Assembly (NCBI RefSeq): GCF_016907545.1
Contig: NZ_JAFBCD010000001.1
Span: forward strand, 2,542,001 to 2,606,000
Source: Paenarthrobacter ilicis
Lineage (GTDB): Bacteria; Actinomycetota; Actinomycetes; Actinomycetales; Micrococcaceae
Direction: 5' to 3'
Length of the DNA: 64,000 nt
Within the stretch, counting starts at the first letter, position 1; each line of letters starts with the position of its first letter. Below the pieces are notes generated by a model that did not search any database, was not told where the DNA came from, and saw nothing but the letters and a program-made list of their open reading frames with translations. Both the position numbers and the translations under genes were made by a program. Below, piece after piece: positions 8,224 through 17,408 of the stretch.

Positions 8224-8286
8224 GCGATTAAGCTCGGGCGATCAAGCACGTGCGACCAAGCGTGTGCGACCAAGCACGTGCGACCC
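8224..8286. repeat. 14-bp tandem repeat, about 4.5 copies
   Basis: Units begin GCGA at 8224, 8238, 8252, 8266 and 8280, an exact 14-base period. The unit is close to GCGACCAAGCACGT and the last copy is cut short. The palindrome GCACGTGC is created at the junctions at 8247-8254 and 8275-8282. It lies between the PLP enzyme and the methyltransferase. Confidence 0.8.
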
Positions 8287-8354
8287 GGGGTGGAACGGCC
8301 GGCACTGCGGTAAATTCGTAGGGTTTGCTTTTACACCCTGCGAAGGAGATCCGC

Positions 8355-9185
8355 GTGGCCAGCAGTTCACCGAAGGCACCGAAGGGCGTCGGGTCAGTAC
8401 CCGGCCCGGCTGGGCCCAAGGGCCCGAAGTTGCAGGCTGGCCGCAGGCACGAACTCGGCCGGAGCTTCCAGGATGGCGGCGAGCACTACGACCGTGTCCG
8501 GCCGGGGTACCCGGCAGACTCCGTTGACTGGTTGCTCCCTGCCCGGGCCTCATCGGCAGCCGACATCGGCGCCGGCACCGGAAAGTTTACCGCCCTTCTT
8601 GTTGAACGCGGATTGACCGTAGCCGCGGTGGACCCTTCGCGGGACATGCTGGAGCAACTGCGCTCGGCGTACCCCGAGGTGGACGCCCGCGAGGGCACGG
8701 CCGAGGCAACTGGCCTGACGGACTCAACATTCGACGTCGTCAGCGTTGCCCAAGCCTGGCATTGGTGCGATCCGCTGGCTGCAAGCACTGAACTCTCACG
8801 CATCCTGTCCCCTGAAGGTGTCCTGGGGTTGATCTGGAACCAGCTGGACACCTCAATTCCCTGGGTGCACCGGTTGTCCCGGATCATGCACGCCGGTGAT
8901 GTCCACAAACCTGGCTTCAGGCCGGTTACAGGCCCGGAATTCACCGATCTGGAAAGCCACCATACGCGCTGGGAGGACCGCCTGACACCAGAAGCCATCA
9001 TGGAACTCACCAAATCACGCAGCTACTACCTCCGCGCGGATCAGGCTACACGCCAGAAGGTGCTGGGAAACCTGGAATGGTACCTGTACGAACACCTGAG
9101 ACACGCTCCCGGGGACACCGTTCCTTTGCCCTATTTGACGCAAACCTGGCGGGCCCGCAAAGTGGTTCGGACGGCCCCACGGTAG
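8355..9185 (+). CDS. Class I SAM-dependent methyltransferase
   Basis: A 276-residue Rossmann-fold methyltransferase. Motif I is ADIGAGTGKFT near residue 75, the acidic residue binding the SAM ribose follows in VAAVDPS, and the post-I/motif II region is FDVVSVAQAWHW. The layout resembles the UbiE/COQ5-like 'methyltransferase type 11' group; the substrate cannot be told from sequence. The first ~30 residues are Pro/Lys-rich and likely disordered. The GTG at 8355 follows GAAGGAG by about five bases. The MntR-type gene starts 9 bases after its stop, so co-transcription is likely. Confidence 0.8.
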   Translation: MASSSPKAPKGVGSVPGPAGPKGPKLQAGRRHELGRSFQDGGEHYDRVRPGYPADSVDWLLPARASSAADIGAGTGKFTALLVERGLTVAAVDPSRDMLEQLRSAYPEVDAREGTAEATGLTDSTFDVVSVAQAWHWCDPLAASTELSRILSPEGVLGLIWNQLDTSIPWVHRLSRIMHAGDVHKPGFRPVTGPEFTDLESHHTRWEDRLTPEAIMELTKSRSYYLRADQATRQKVLGNLEWYLYEHLRHAPGDTVPLPYLTQTWRARKVVRTAPR

Positions 9186-9194
9186 GCTGGTGAC

Positions 9195-9908
9195 GTGAAG
9201 ACCAGTACGCCCTCCTCCTCGATAGAGGACTACGTCAAGGTCATCTACTCCTTCACGGAGTGGCAGGACAAGCCCATCACCTCCTCCCAGCTTGCCCAGC
9301 GGCTGGGTGTAGCGAACTCCTCGGTTTCGGAGATGGTCCGTAAGCTCAAGGACCAAGGCTTGGTCAACCACCAGCCCTACAGCGCCATCCGGCTGACGGA
9401 ATCAGGGCGGCAGCTTGCCCTCGCCATGGTGCGACGGCACAGGCTCCTGGAAACCTACCTGGTGGAGGAACTCGGATACAGCTGGGACGAGGTCCACGAT
9501 GAAGCCGAGATGCTGGAGCATGCTGTGTCGGACACCTTCATCGAACGGATGTCTGCCAAGCTCGGCCATCCACTGCGCGACCCCCACGGCGATCCCATTC
9601 CCGCGGCGGACGGCACAGTGGATCTCCCGCATGCCTATCAAATGATTGAACTGGACAAGGGACATTCCGGCCGCATCACCAGAATCAGTGACGAGAACCC
9701 GGAATTGCTTCGCTACCTGGCCACCGAAGAAATAGCCTTGGACGCTCCGATCGAGATTCTGGGACGCAAGCCCTTCGGTGGTGCCCTGGTGGTGCGTATC
9801 GGCAACCCTTCACAGGGCCGGGAGTTCGACCTCGCCGATGAAGTCTCGTCCGCGTTGTGGGTCCAGAGCTCAGGAACCCACCCGGGTTGTGTGCTTCCCG
9901 CTTCCTGA
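9195..9908 (+). CDS. DtxR/MntR-family metal-dependent repressor
   Basis: A 237-residue regulator. It has an N-terminal winged helix (ITSSQLAQRLGVANSSVSEMVRKLKDQGLV), a dimerisation/metal domain (MVRRHRLLETYLVEELGYSW, VHDEAEMLEHAVSD) and a C-terminal SH3-like domain (APIEILGRKPFGGALVVRIG). The metal residues His, Glu and His of DtxR are kept, but the position of DtxR Cys102 is Glu, as in MntR. This suggests manganese rather than iron sensing. The start is GTG at 9195. No metal transporter is adjacent. Confidence 0.87.
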   Translation: MKTSTPSSSIEDYVKVIYSFTEWQDKPITSSQLAQRLGVANSSVSEMVRKLKDQGLVNHQPYSAIRLTESGRQLALAMVRRHRLLETYLVEELGYSWDEVHDEAEMLEHAVSDTFIERMSAKLGHPLRDPHGDPIPAADGTVDLPHAYQMIELDKGHSGRITRISDENPELLRYLATEEIALDAPIEILGRKPFGGALVVRIGNPSQGREFDLADEVSSALWVQSSGTHPGCVLPAS

Positions 9909-9923
9909 ACGGACCCGCCGTCG

Positions 9924-11342
9924 TCAGTTTTGAACCCCAGCGGCAGTCCCGGCCGACGGCGTGGGTTCCCGGGGCGGATTCCTGATCCCCACCATTGAGG
10001 CCAGCGCTCCCAGGAAGAACAAGGCCGCCGTGACAAGCAGTGCGTTCCGGAGCCCCGCTCCTGAGAAAACCGGGCCAACAATCACTCCGGCGAAAGCAAT
10101 GGCAATCAGGCCGGCAATGCGAGCCACGGCATTGTTCACGGCTGATCCTATTCCAGCTTCCTCCGGGGGAACCGCGCCCAGGATCGCTGCGGTGAGAGGC
10201 GCAACAAGCGTGGCCAGGCCGATTCCGAAAACGATCTGCCCAGGCAATACCTGGGTCCAGTAGTTCAAGGGTTCGTCCACTGCCAGGGACATCAGGAAGC
10301 CTGTCCCGCACAGGAGCGGTCCCACCGTCATGAACCACCGCGGACCATATTTGCCCGCCAGCCCTCCGGAATACGACGCGAGGAGCATGAGGATCACTGT
10401 GCTGGGCAGCAAAGCAATGCCGGCGACAGTCGCCCCCATCCCACCTACTTGCTGCAGGTAGATTCCCAAGACAAAGAACCCCAGGGAAATCCCGCCGTAG
10501 ATGGCCAGGGTGGCCACATTTCCCCAGGCAAAGTTCCGTATGCCAAACAGCTGGAGCGGAAGCATGGGCTGGCGCGTCCGGTTTTCGTGGATCAGGAACA
10601 ACACCAATGCCGCCACCCCCACGGCCAGCGGCACCCAGACCAGAGCGCTCCCCCACCCCACTCGGCCTTGTTCGATGAATGCAAACACTGGACCGCCCAG
10701 GCCCACCATGGCAAGGAGTGCCCCGGGGTAATCGATCCTTTTGCTTCTGTCGCGGGCAGCGTCACTGGACCTGAGGCCCGCAAGCAACGGCCAGATCGCC
10801 ACCGCGGGGACCACATTGATAAAGAAGATGACCCGCCACGAGAGCATGTCCACGGCGACTCCCCCGATCAGCGGTCCCACGATCGCAGCGGCGCTGGTCC
10901 AACCCGACCACTGCCCTATCGCCTTGGACTGGGCGGGACCGGAGAACGCGGAGATGATCATGGCGAGTGAGCTCGGCACCAGGAGTGCGCCGGCGATGCC
11001 CTGCAGCGCACGCGAGATCACCAGAACCTCACCGGTCCAGGCCAAACCGCAGAGGACCGACGTCACAGCAAAGCCCGCCAATCCCCATTCAAGGATCCTC
11101 GCCCGGCCGAAATGGTCGGACAACGAGCCGGCCACCAGGATCAGGGCGCCCAGCGTGAGGAGGTAAGCGTCCACCACCCATTGCTGGATCACCAAACCCC
11201 CGCCCAGTTCCCTGCCGATGGCCGGGAGTGCGAGATTCACCACAAACCCATCCAGGATGGCAATGAACGAGGCCACTATTGCCACCGCCAGCACGCGCTT
11301 TTGCAGCGGTGTGCTTGCCGGAAGAGCCGCTCTGTCGGTCAT
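9924..11342 (-). CDS. MFS drug exporter, DHA2 (14-TM) type
   Basis: A 472-residue membrane protein with about 14 hydrophobic segments. It has the EmrB/QacA signature at the N-terminus (ASFIAILDGFVVNLALPAIG), the loop 2-3 motif GSLSDHFGRARIL, and motif C-like AAIVGPLIGG in helix 5. These features fit proton-coupled efflux of small toxic compounds; the substrate is unknown. It converges on the MntR-type gene with only 15 bases between stops and no clear hairpin. It is divergent from the small gene at 11380. Confidence 0.88.
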   Translation of the reverse strand: MTDRAALPASTPLQKRVLAVAIVASFIAILDGFVVNLALPAIGRELGGGLVIQQWVVDAYLLTLGALILVAGSLSDHFGRARILEWGLAGFAVTSVLCGLAWTGEVLVISRALQGIAGALLVPSSLAMIISAFSGPAQSKAIGQWSGWTSAAAIVGPLIGGVAVDMLSWRVIFFINVVPAVAIWPLLAGLRSSDAARDRSKRIDYPGALLAMVGLGGPVFAFIEQGRVGWGSALVWVPLAVGVAALVLFLIHENRTRQPMLPLQLFGIRNFAWGNVATLAIYGGISLGFFVLGIYLQQVGGMGATVAGIALLPSTVILMLLASYSGGLAGKYGPRWFMTVGPLLCGTGFLMSLAVDEPLNYWTQVLPGQIVFGIGLATLVAPLTAAILGAVPPEEAGIGSAVNNAVARIAGLIAIAFAGVIVGPVFSGAGLRNALLVTAALFFLGALASMVGIRNPPREPTPSAGTAAGVQN

Positions 11343-11379
11343 GTGCCCAGCCTACGCCGGGCATGTCCCGTATCGTTGA

Positions 11380-11754
11380 ATGGTGATCAGCAGACGTGAC
11401 GCCGCATTGGCCTTGGATATTTCGATGGAAATGGCCCAACGCCACGGCATACCTACCCGAATGACGGAATCGGAACTACGGGACCTCCAGGAGAATCCCC
11501 CCGCATGGCTGGCGCAATCCCGGGCCAACCGCACCGGCAAGCGCCCTGTTTGGGTACACCTCACCTGCGCGGTATGCAGCTACTCCGAAGCAGTCCGCCC
11601 TAAAAAGTGGTGGCCCGATTTCTCGTTCGTGTACTGCGGAACCCACCGGAACAGCGAGCTTCCGGAGCTTTTCCTGGGTGAGGTCCGGAGCGAATACGAA
11701 GGCGTTGGCAGCCGGTTCGTTGGTGTGGTTGACGTCCCGGAGCAGCGGAACTGA
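11380..11754 (+). CDS. Conserved hypothetical protein with a possible zinc site
   Basis: A 124-residue soluble protein of unknown function. A central segment HLTCAVCSYSEAVRP contains a Cys-x2-Cys knuckle, and a third Cys followed by His lies 25 residues on (VYCGTHRN), suggesting a small metal site. No signal peptide or membrane helix is present. The ATG at 11380 is only 37 bases from the divergent MFS start. I do not recognise the family. A strong bidirectional hairpin separates it from tmRNA. Confidence 0.6.
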   Translation: MVISRRDAALALDISMEMAQRHGIPTRMTESELRDLQENPPAWLAQSRANRTGKRPVWVHLTCAVCSYSEAVRPKKWWPDFSFVYCGTHRNSELPELFLGEVRSEYEGVGSRFVGVVDVPEQRN

Positions 11755-11804
11755 CCTCTTGACCGGTTACGGGCCCTTGGGGGACACCCCGCGTCGGGAC
11801 ACAA

Positions 11805-11839
11805 AAAAGCCCCCGGATCACATTGATCCGGGGGCTTTT
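11805..11839. terminator. Bidirectional terminator between 11754 and tmRNA
   Basis: A 16-bp perfect stem: AAAAGCCCCCGGATCA (11805-11820), loop CAT, complement at 11824-11839. It ends in TTTT on both strands and serves the small hypothetical gene and ssrA. Confidence 0.88.
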
Positions 11840-11841
11840 CC

Positions 11842-12210
11842 AGGTGGAGATGGGGGGAATTGAACCCCCGTCCGATGTCGTGTTGTCAGGGCTTCTCCGG
11901 GCGCAGTTTGCGTCGGATTTTCTCGGCCCCAGCCATCCTGCAAACAGGTAGCTGATCCGGGCCCAGTCATCTAAAAGTCCCGTTTACCCCAATGACGAAG
12001 GCAAACAGCAGTGGCTATCTAAATGACGCCAGGAACCGGGGCGATAGCAACCCCGGGCTGACGGACTGTCTTACTGCTTAGGCAGCGAGAGCGAAGTCAG
12101 TGCGCTTAGATTCGGCACTTATTGGTTTGCAGACAGCGTTTACGAGATAATTCTGCATCCTCGGCCCGCTTCACCTGTCGCGACTAACATCGTCGAAACC
12201 GATCATCCCC
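11842..12210 (-). ncRNA. ssrA: Transfer-messenger RNA (tmRNA)
   Basis: The RNA 5' end GGGGATG (12210-12204) pairs with CATCTCC (11852-11846) as the tRNA-like acceptor stem. The T arm is GGGGGTTCAATTCCCCCC near the 3' end. The internal reading frame (12116-12078) encodes the tag AESKRTDFALAA followed by TAA. The genome encodes ACC after the acceptor stem but then T, so the terminal A of CCA must be added. tmRNA with SmpB rescues stalled ribosomes and tags the nascent chain for proteolysis. smpB lies upstream in the same direction. Confidence 0.95.
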
Positions 12211-12260
12211 GTATTTTGTTACCAAACCGACGAAGCCTCACGGCTGCCATCGGATTACTT

Positions 12261-12266
12261 ACTATA
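12261..12266 (-). promoter_or_regulatory. Possible -10 element of the ssrA precursor
   Basis: TATAGT on the minus strand about 50 bases before the mature tmRNA 5' end, which would give a 5' leader removed by processing. The -35 match is weak, so this is only a candidate. Confidence 0.35.
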
Positions 12267-12318
12267 GCGCATGCGAGGCACCAATAATTCCCAACCCGCC
12301 GGGCACCAGGCCGCCGGA

Positions 12319-12789
12319 TCAGCGACGGTTGCGTTCGCGCAATTCGCGCAATGACTCACGCTTGTCCTGCTGTTCCCGGAGGGTCTGCCGCTTGTCGTAA
12401 TCCTTCTTACCGCGGGCAATCGCGATCTCTACCTTCGCCCTGCCGTCCAGGAAATACAGTTGCAAGGGCACCACGGTGAATCCCGACTCACGGATCTTCT
12501 GCGAGATTTTGTCCAGCTCTTCCCGGTGAAGCAAGAGCTTGCGACGACGACGCGCGGAATGGTTGGTCCAGCTCCCCTGGTTGTACTCGGGGATATGGAT
12601 GCCCTCCATCCACAACTCGTCGTTGTAGAACGTGCAGAAGCCATCAACCATGGACGCGTGGCCCTCGCGAAGGGACTTCACCTCAGTACCCATGAGGGCG
12701 ATGCCAGCCTCATAGGTATCCAGCACGAGGTAGTTGTGCCTGGCCTTCCGATTGGTGGCCACTACCTTACGGCCACTTTCCTTGGGCAC
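12319..12789 (-). CDS. smpB: SsrA-binding protein SmpB
   Basis: A 156-residue tmRNA partner. Typical motifs are VVATNRKARHNYLVLDTYEAGI, GTEVKSLREG, HIPEYNQGSW, RRRKLLLHR and GLALARGKK-like IAIARGKKDYDKR, with a basic C-terminal tail (LRELRERNRR) that enters the decoding centre. It delivers tmRNA to stalled ribosomes. ssrA lies about 110 bases downstream in the same orientation, a common actinobacterial arrangement. It follows the ftsE-ftsX-M23 genes. Confidence 0.96.
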   Translation of the reverse strand: MPKESGRKVVATNRKARHNYLVLDTYEAGIALMGTEVKSLREGHASMVDGFCTFYNDELWMEGIHIPEYNQGSWTNHSARRRRKLLLHREELDKISQKIRESGFTVVPLQLYFLDGRAKVEIAIARGKKDYDKRQTLREQQDKRESLRELRERNRR

Positions 12790-12853
12790 GTTGGAACTCC
12801 TTGTTAGATGCGGATTTGAACCAGTGTACGCCAGCCCGGGGACACCCCGGGAC

Positions 12854-14269
12854 CTAGAGAAGGTTCATGGGATCCACTGCCGCACCGTTCAGCCAGGTCT
12901 CAAAGTGGGCGTGGCAGCCCGTTGAGTTGCCGGTACTTCCCGAGTAGGCAATGAGCTGACCGGCGGAGACCCGCTGGCCGTTTGCCACCACGATGCTGCT
13001 GTTGTGGTAGTAAATGGTGGTCAGCGAGTTGCCCTGAACCACACCGTGTGAAAGCTTGACGCGCCAGCCGCCGCCGTCGGCTGAGTTCCAGCCTGAGTTG
13101 AAGACTTCACCTGCTGCTGCCGCGTAGACGGGAGTACCACACGGTGCACCAAAGTCGATGCCTGTGTGCATGTAACCGCCGGTGCCATAGAAGTCGATGG
13201 TTCCGGGCGGCGTCGCGCGCCAGCCGAAACCGGACGTGATGGGGACATAGCTCGCGAACGGGTGCCGCAGCCCAAACGCCGACGGCGACCCAACGGCCGG
13301 CGGAACATAAGGCTGCTCCGGGGGCGCAGGTTTGCCCTGTGACGCTGCCGCAGCTGCGGCCGCAGCAGCAGCTTCCGCCGCCAGGCGCCGCTGCTCCGCT
13401 TCCCATGCTTCCCTGAGCTTGCGGTCGCGCTCCACAATTTCGGCCGCAACAGTGTTCTGCTCCGACTTCACGCGGGCAAGGTTGGCCTCAATTCCGGGCT
13501 TGGCCGCCTGAAGCTGGCTGTTGAGCCTGGTGGTGTCCTCAATCAGTTTGTCGACTTCGGCTTTCTTGCTGGCTGCGTCGTCGCGTGCAGACTTCTCACG
13601 TTCGAGGGCTGCGTCTGCCTTCGTCTTGAGGTCCTGTATTTCTTCCTCCACCGCAACAAGCCTGGCCTGCGAGTTGACGTTGGTGGCGTTTTGCTGGGTC
13701 AGTTTGGTCATCGCAGCGTTCTGGCTGCGCATGGCCTGGTCAGCGAGGTCCATGGACTCCGTCAGGCTACCGGTTTCACTGGACCCGAAAAGGAGAGCAA
13801 TGTTGGTGGGCACCCCGCCGGACTTGTAGGCCTGGGAGGCAATCTGGCCAATCAGTTTCTTGGTGTCAGTGATCTTCTGCTTATCACTTTCCAACTGTTC
13901 GGTGATCTTGGCCTTGTTCTGCTGGGCAAGCTCCACCCTCGCAGCCAGGGCCTCAACTTCCTTGACGGCACTGGCAACGCGGCCCTGAGCTTCCAGAAGA
14001 GCCTGTTGTGCGCCAGGCAGTCGGCCTTGGTAGACCACCAGGTCGCCGGCTGCCTTGGCAATGTTTGCATCCACGAATTCCAGGGAAGCCTGCACGCGCG
14101 CGCCCTCGGCCTCCAGGGCAGCCTGCTGGTCTTCAAGGTTGTCAGCCTTGGCTGGCGGAGCGCCGGCGAGAAGGCTTACCGCCAAACCAACCGCCAAGAG
14201 TCCGCCGAGCAGGCGGGCTTGGCCGGACGCCAAGCGCCGACGCAGTGAGATCGGGTCCAGCGTGGTCAT
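12854..14269 (-). CDS. Secreted M23 (LytM) peptidase with coiled-coil, FtsX partner candidate
   Basis: A 471-residue protein. An N-terminal signal peptide (LLGGLLAVGLAVSLLAGAPPAKA, cut near residue 42) is followed by a long coiled coil (~45-300) and a Pro-rich linker. The C-terminal M23 domain keeps the zinc ligands in HTGIDFG and CHAHFE plus the catalytic His in YYHNSS, so it looks active. This organisation is that of EnvC/PcsB-like proteins, whose coiled coil binds the FtsX extracellular loop. It lies 55 bases after ftsX in the same direction. The inferred role is septal peptidoglycan cleavage controlled by FtsEX. Confidence 0.87.
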   Translation of the reverse strand: MTTLDPISLRRRLASGQARLLGGLLAVGLAVSLLAGAPPAKADNLEDQQAALEAEGARVQASLEFVDANIAKAAGDLVVYQGRLPGAQQALLEAQGRVASAVKEVEALAARVELAQQNKAKITEQLESDKQKITDTKKLIGQIASQAYKSGGVPTNIALLFGSSETGSLTESMDLADQAMRSQNAAMTKLTQQNATNVNSQARLVAVEEEIQDLKTKADAALEREKSARDDAASKKAEVDKLIEDTTRLNSQLQAAKPGIEANLARVKSEQNTVAAEIVERDRKLREAWEAEQRRLAAEAAAAAAAAAASQGKPAPPEQPYVPPAVGSPSAFGLRHPFASYVPITSGFGWRATPPGTIDFYGTGGYMHTGIDFGAPCGTPVYAAAAGEVFNSGWNSADGGGWRVKLSHGVVQGNSLTTIYYHNSSIVVANGQRVSAGQLIAYSGSTGNSTGCHAHFETWLNGAAVDPMNLL

Positions 14270-14324
14270 CAGGAGTCCTTCTTCGCTTGTGCTCTTGCTG
14301 TGTGGTGATGCGGAGTGCTCATCG

Positions 14325-15239
14325 CTAGACCTTCAGGTATCGCCGGAGGGTCAACAGGGATGATATCCCAGCCAGCCCGGCGCCCAAGGCAATGAGTACC
14401 GGCGCGATCACCAGGACCTGGGTTGATGAGATGAACGGAGTATTGAGGAATTGGCGGGAAAGATCACCGTTGAGCCAGAAGTGGGCCATGAGCCACAGCG
14501 TCACGGAGGCCAGCACAGCCCCCACCACCGCCGCAATCACACCCTCGAGAATGAAGGGCAACTGGATCACAGCCTTGGAGGCCCCCACCAAGCGCATGAT
14601 GCCCGTTTCCCGCCGTCGGCTGAAGGCTGACAATCTGATGGTGGTAGTGATCAGCAGGACCGCGCAAAAAATCATCACCGCTGCGACACCCACTGCAGCC
14701 ACCGACGCACCATTCATCCAGGAGAAAATCCGCTCCAGGACCTGGCGCTGGTCGCTGACCGTCTCCACGCCGGGCTGGGACGAGAAGGTCTCGCTGATGA
14801 TCTGGTATTTCTCCGGGTTCTTCATGTTGATGCGGAAGGACGCCGGCAGCTGGTCCTCCGACACCGAATCAACGATCGGAGAGTTGGAGAACTGTTCTTT
14901 GAAGTGGGTATAGGCCTCAGCCTGTGATTCAAACTGGAAGTCGTTGATGTACTGCTTTACGGCCGGGGACTCGAGCATCGCCTGAAGGTTTTCACGCTGT
15001 TCCTGGGTGGCAGGACCGGAAGCGCAACCCACCGCCGTCGAGCCGTCGTTGCAGAGGAAGACGGCTACCTGGACTTTGTCGTACCAGTAGCCCTTCATCT
15101 GGTTGATCTGCATCTGCAGCATCCCGGCAGCACCCACGAAGGTAAGGGATACGAAAGTCACCAAAACCACGGAAATCACCATGGAGAGATTCCGGCGGAG
15201 ACCGCTTCCGATCTCGCCGAGGATGAACAAAAGCCTCAC
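14325..15239 (-). CDS. ftsX: Cell-division ABC transporter permease FtsX
   Basis: A 304-residue membrane protein with the FtsX plan. It has a short cytoplasmic start, TM1 ([19 protein letters not shown]), a large extracellular loop (~45-190) with two cysteines ([13 protein letters not shown]) that can form a disulfide, and three C-terminal TM helices of the MacB/FtsX type. It works with FtsE to activate a cell-wall hydrolase at the division site. The start overlaps the ftsE stop by four bases. Confidence 0.94.
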   Translation of the reverse strand: MRLLFILGEIGSGLRRNLSMVISVVLVTFVSLTFVGAAGMLQMQINQMKGYWYDKVQVAVFLCNDGSTAVGCASGPATQEQRENLQAMLESPAVKQYINDFQFESQAEAYTHFKEQFSNSPIVDSVSEDQLPASFRINMKNPEKYQIISETFSSQPGVETVSDQRQVLERIFSWMNGASVAAVGVAAVMIFCAVLLITTTIRLSAFSRRRETGIMRLVGASKAVIQLPFILEGVIAAVVGAVLASVTLWLMAHFWLNGDLSRQFLNTPFISSTQVLVIAPVLIALGAGLAGISSLLTLRRYLKV

Positions 15240-16000
15240 AGCTGTGCCCCCTGCGCGCGGTTGAGTTCCTCGCCACTGGCATCTTTCAAGCGCCGCGATT
15301 CGCCAACCACCGGAATCATGGACGTGTACAGTGCCTTGGCTTCGTCGCGGATGATCTTCCCGTTCTTGAGTTCAACAACACGTCGCCGCATTTCATTGAC
15401 GATGTCGTCATCGTGCGTCGCCATCACTACGGTGGTGCCGTTCTGGTTGATCTTGTCCAACACCCCCATGATCCCCATCGAGGTGATGGGATCCAGGTTG
15501 CCGGTGGGCTCATCGGCCAGCAGGATTCCGGGACGGTTGACCACCGCACGGGCGATTGCCACACGCTGCTGCTCGCCGCCGGACAGTTCGTGGGGCATGC
15601 GGCGCTCTTTGCCTTCAAGGCCCACGGTCTTGAGGACCTCGGGGACCGTTTCGCGGATGATGGACCGGCTCTTGCCGATCACCTGCATGGCAAATGCGAC
15701 GTTGGCGAAGACGTTCTTCTGCGGAAGAAGCCGGAAGTCCTGGAAGACCACGCCGATCCCCCGGCGCAACTTGGGCACGCGCCAGCTGGAAATGTTGGCC
15801 ACGTTCTGGCCCGCCACATAGACGGACCCGGAGGAGGCTTTGTCCTCTTTGAGGATCAACCGGAGAAATGTGGATTTGCCGGAGCCCGAAGCACCAACCA
15901 GGAAGGTGAACTCACCACGGTTGATCTCAAGGCTCACAGCGTCGAGCGCCGGCCTGGCATTCTGCTCGTAGACCTTGGTGACATTCTCGAATCTGATCAT
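15236..16000 (-). CDS. ftsE: Cell-division ABC transporter ATPase FtsE
   Basis: A 254-residue ABC ATPase. Walker A is GASGSGKST, the signature is [14 protein letters not shown], Walker B is [12 protein letters not shown], and the switch His is in VMATHD. The start is placed at ATG 16000 because [11 protein letters not shown] is the usual FtsE N-terminus and AAGGG precedes it. An in-frame start at 16024 is possible. The C-terminal tail (~25 residues) is longer than in E. coli. The order ftsE-ftsX-M23-smpB-ssrA is leftward. Confidence 0.94.
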   Translation of the reverse strand: MIRFENVTKVYEQNARPALDAVSLEINRGEFTFLVGASGSGKSTFLRLILKEDKASSGSVYVAGQNVANISSWRVPKLRRGIGVVFQDFRLLPQKNVFANVAFAMQVIGKSRSIIRETVPEVLKTVGLEGKERRMPHELSGGEQQRVAIARAVVNRPGILLADEPTGNLDPITSMGIMGVLDKINQNGTTVVMATHDDDIVNEMRRRVVELKNGKIIRDEAKALYTSMIPVVGESRRLKDASGEELNRAQGAQL

Positions 16001-16190
16001 GGCCCTTAGTACCCCGCCGGACATGACAATGTGGCCCAGTCCAACAGCCGGAGCACGGGCTTTCGATTGGGGGAAGTGAGAGCACCGGCTCCTCGACTAT
16101 ACGCACGGAAAGACGAATTACCGGGGCGTTCCGGGGGCGTGTCGCGCGAACCGTGAGCCGGCCCGCCCCGCCATGCGTGAGGTACGGAGA

Positions 16191-17309
16191 CTAGTTAGCG
16201 GCGGCGTTCCGGTTGCCGGTTCGCCACCGGATACCGGCATCAATGAAGTCATCAATGTCACCATCCAGCACGGCGGAAGTGTTGCCCACTTCATGTTCTG
16301 TCCGCAGGTCCTTGACCATCTGGTACGGATTCAGCACGTAGGAACGCATCTGGTCGCCCCACGAGGCCTTCACATCGCCGGCAAGCGCCTTCTTCTCCGC
16401 GTCCTGCTGCTCCTTCTTGACCAGGAGCAGGCGCGACTGAAGCACACGCATAGCGGCAGCACGGTTTTGCAGCTGCGATTTTTCGTTCTGCATGGAGACC
16501 ACAATGCCCGTAGGGATGTGCGTCAGGCGGACGGCAGAGTCGGTGGTGTTCACGGACTGGCCGCCGGGGCCGGAAGACCGGAAAACATCCACGCGGATCT
16601 CGTTGTCCGGTATCTCAATGGAGTCAGTCTGCTCGATGAGGGGAATGACTTCCACGGCTGCGAAGGACGTCTGACGACGGCCCTGGTTGTCAAAGGGGCT
16701 GATGCGGACCAGACGGTGGGTGCCGGCCTCAACGCTGAGTGTCCCGAAGGCGTAGGGCGCCTTGACCTCGAACGTCGCAGACTTCAGGCCGGCCTCTTCG
16801 GCATACGACGTGTCCATGACCGTGGTGGGATATCCATGACGTTCAGCCCATCGCAGGTACATCCGCATCAGCATCTCTGCGAAGTCCGCAGCATCGACGC
16901 CACCGGCTCCTGCCCTGATGGTGACAACCGCTTCGCGTTCGTCGTACTCCCCTGACAGCAGGGTAACCACTTCGAGGTCTGCGAGCGCTTTGCGGATGGA
17001 TGCGAGTTCCTTGGCAGCCTCCGCCATGGAGGCCTCGTCCCCTTCGTCCTGGCCGAGCTCCACCAGTACTTCCAGATCATCAATCCTGGAAGCCAGCCTG
17101 GACAGGCGCTCCACTTCGGCTTGCCGATGGGACAAACGCGAAGTCACCACCTGCGCCGAGGCGGGATCGTCCCAGAGGTCCGGGGCGCCTGCCTGCTCGC
17201 TCAACTCCGCGATCTCTGCTTTGAGTGCATCAACATCGGTTACGTTCTCGATGGAGCTGTAAGTGCCGCGAAGAGCGCGGATTTCTGCGGGAAAATCAAT
17301 GTCAGCCAT
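16191..17309 (-). CDS. prfB: Peptide chain release factor 2
   Basis: A 372-residue class I release factor for UGA and UAA stops. The anticodon-like SPF tripeptide is present (RISPFDNQ), as is the catalytic GGQ loop ([16 protein letters not shown]). The frame is continuous from the ATG, so there is no programmed +1 frameshift of the E. coli kind. The prfB-ftsE neighbourhood is standard for actinobacteria. About 190 bases of non-coding DNA separate it from ftsE, with no strong element beyond a TATAGT-like box on the minus strand near 16100. Confidence 0.96.
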   Translation of the reverse strand: MADIDFPAEIRALRGTYSSIENVTDVDALKAEIAELSEQAGAPDLWDDPASAQVVTSRLSHRQAEVERLSRLASRIDDLEVLVELGQDEGDEASMAEAAKELASIRKALADLEVVTLLSGEYDEREAVVTIRAGAGGVDAADFAEMLMRMYLRWAERHGYPTTVMDTSYAEEAGLKSATFEVKAPYAFGTLSVEAGTHRLVRISPFDNQGRRQTSFAAVEVIPLIEQTDSIEIPDNEIRVDVFRSSGPGGQSVNTTDSAVRLTHIPTGIVVSMQNEKSQLQNRAAAMRVLQSRLLLVKKEQQDAEKKALAGDVKASWGDQMRSYVLNPYQMVKDLRTEHEVGNTSAVLDGDIDDFIDAGIRWRTGNRNAAAN

Positions 17310-17408
17310 GGTTGTCCAAGCCTACGCTATCTGTCACACACTCCCGGTGATGCGATGCCGTCCGGGGGGGATTTGGAGTATCCGTTACGGGAGCCGGTTG
17401 CCATTCCC

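Noticed and set aside
16173-16955. Long plus-strand open frame opposite prfB
   Set aside because: It lies wholly on the antisense of a well-conserved release-factor gene and has no family-like motifs or ribosome site. It arises from high-GC codon structure.
16191-17309. Programmed frameshift in prfB
   Set aside because: The reading frame is continuous from start to stop with no internal UGA near codon 25.
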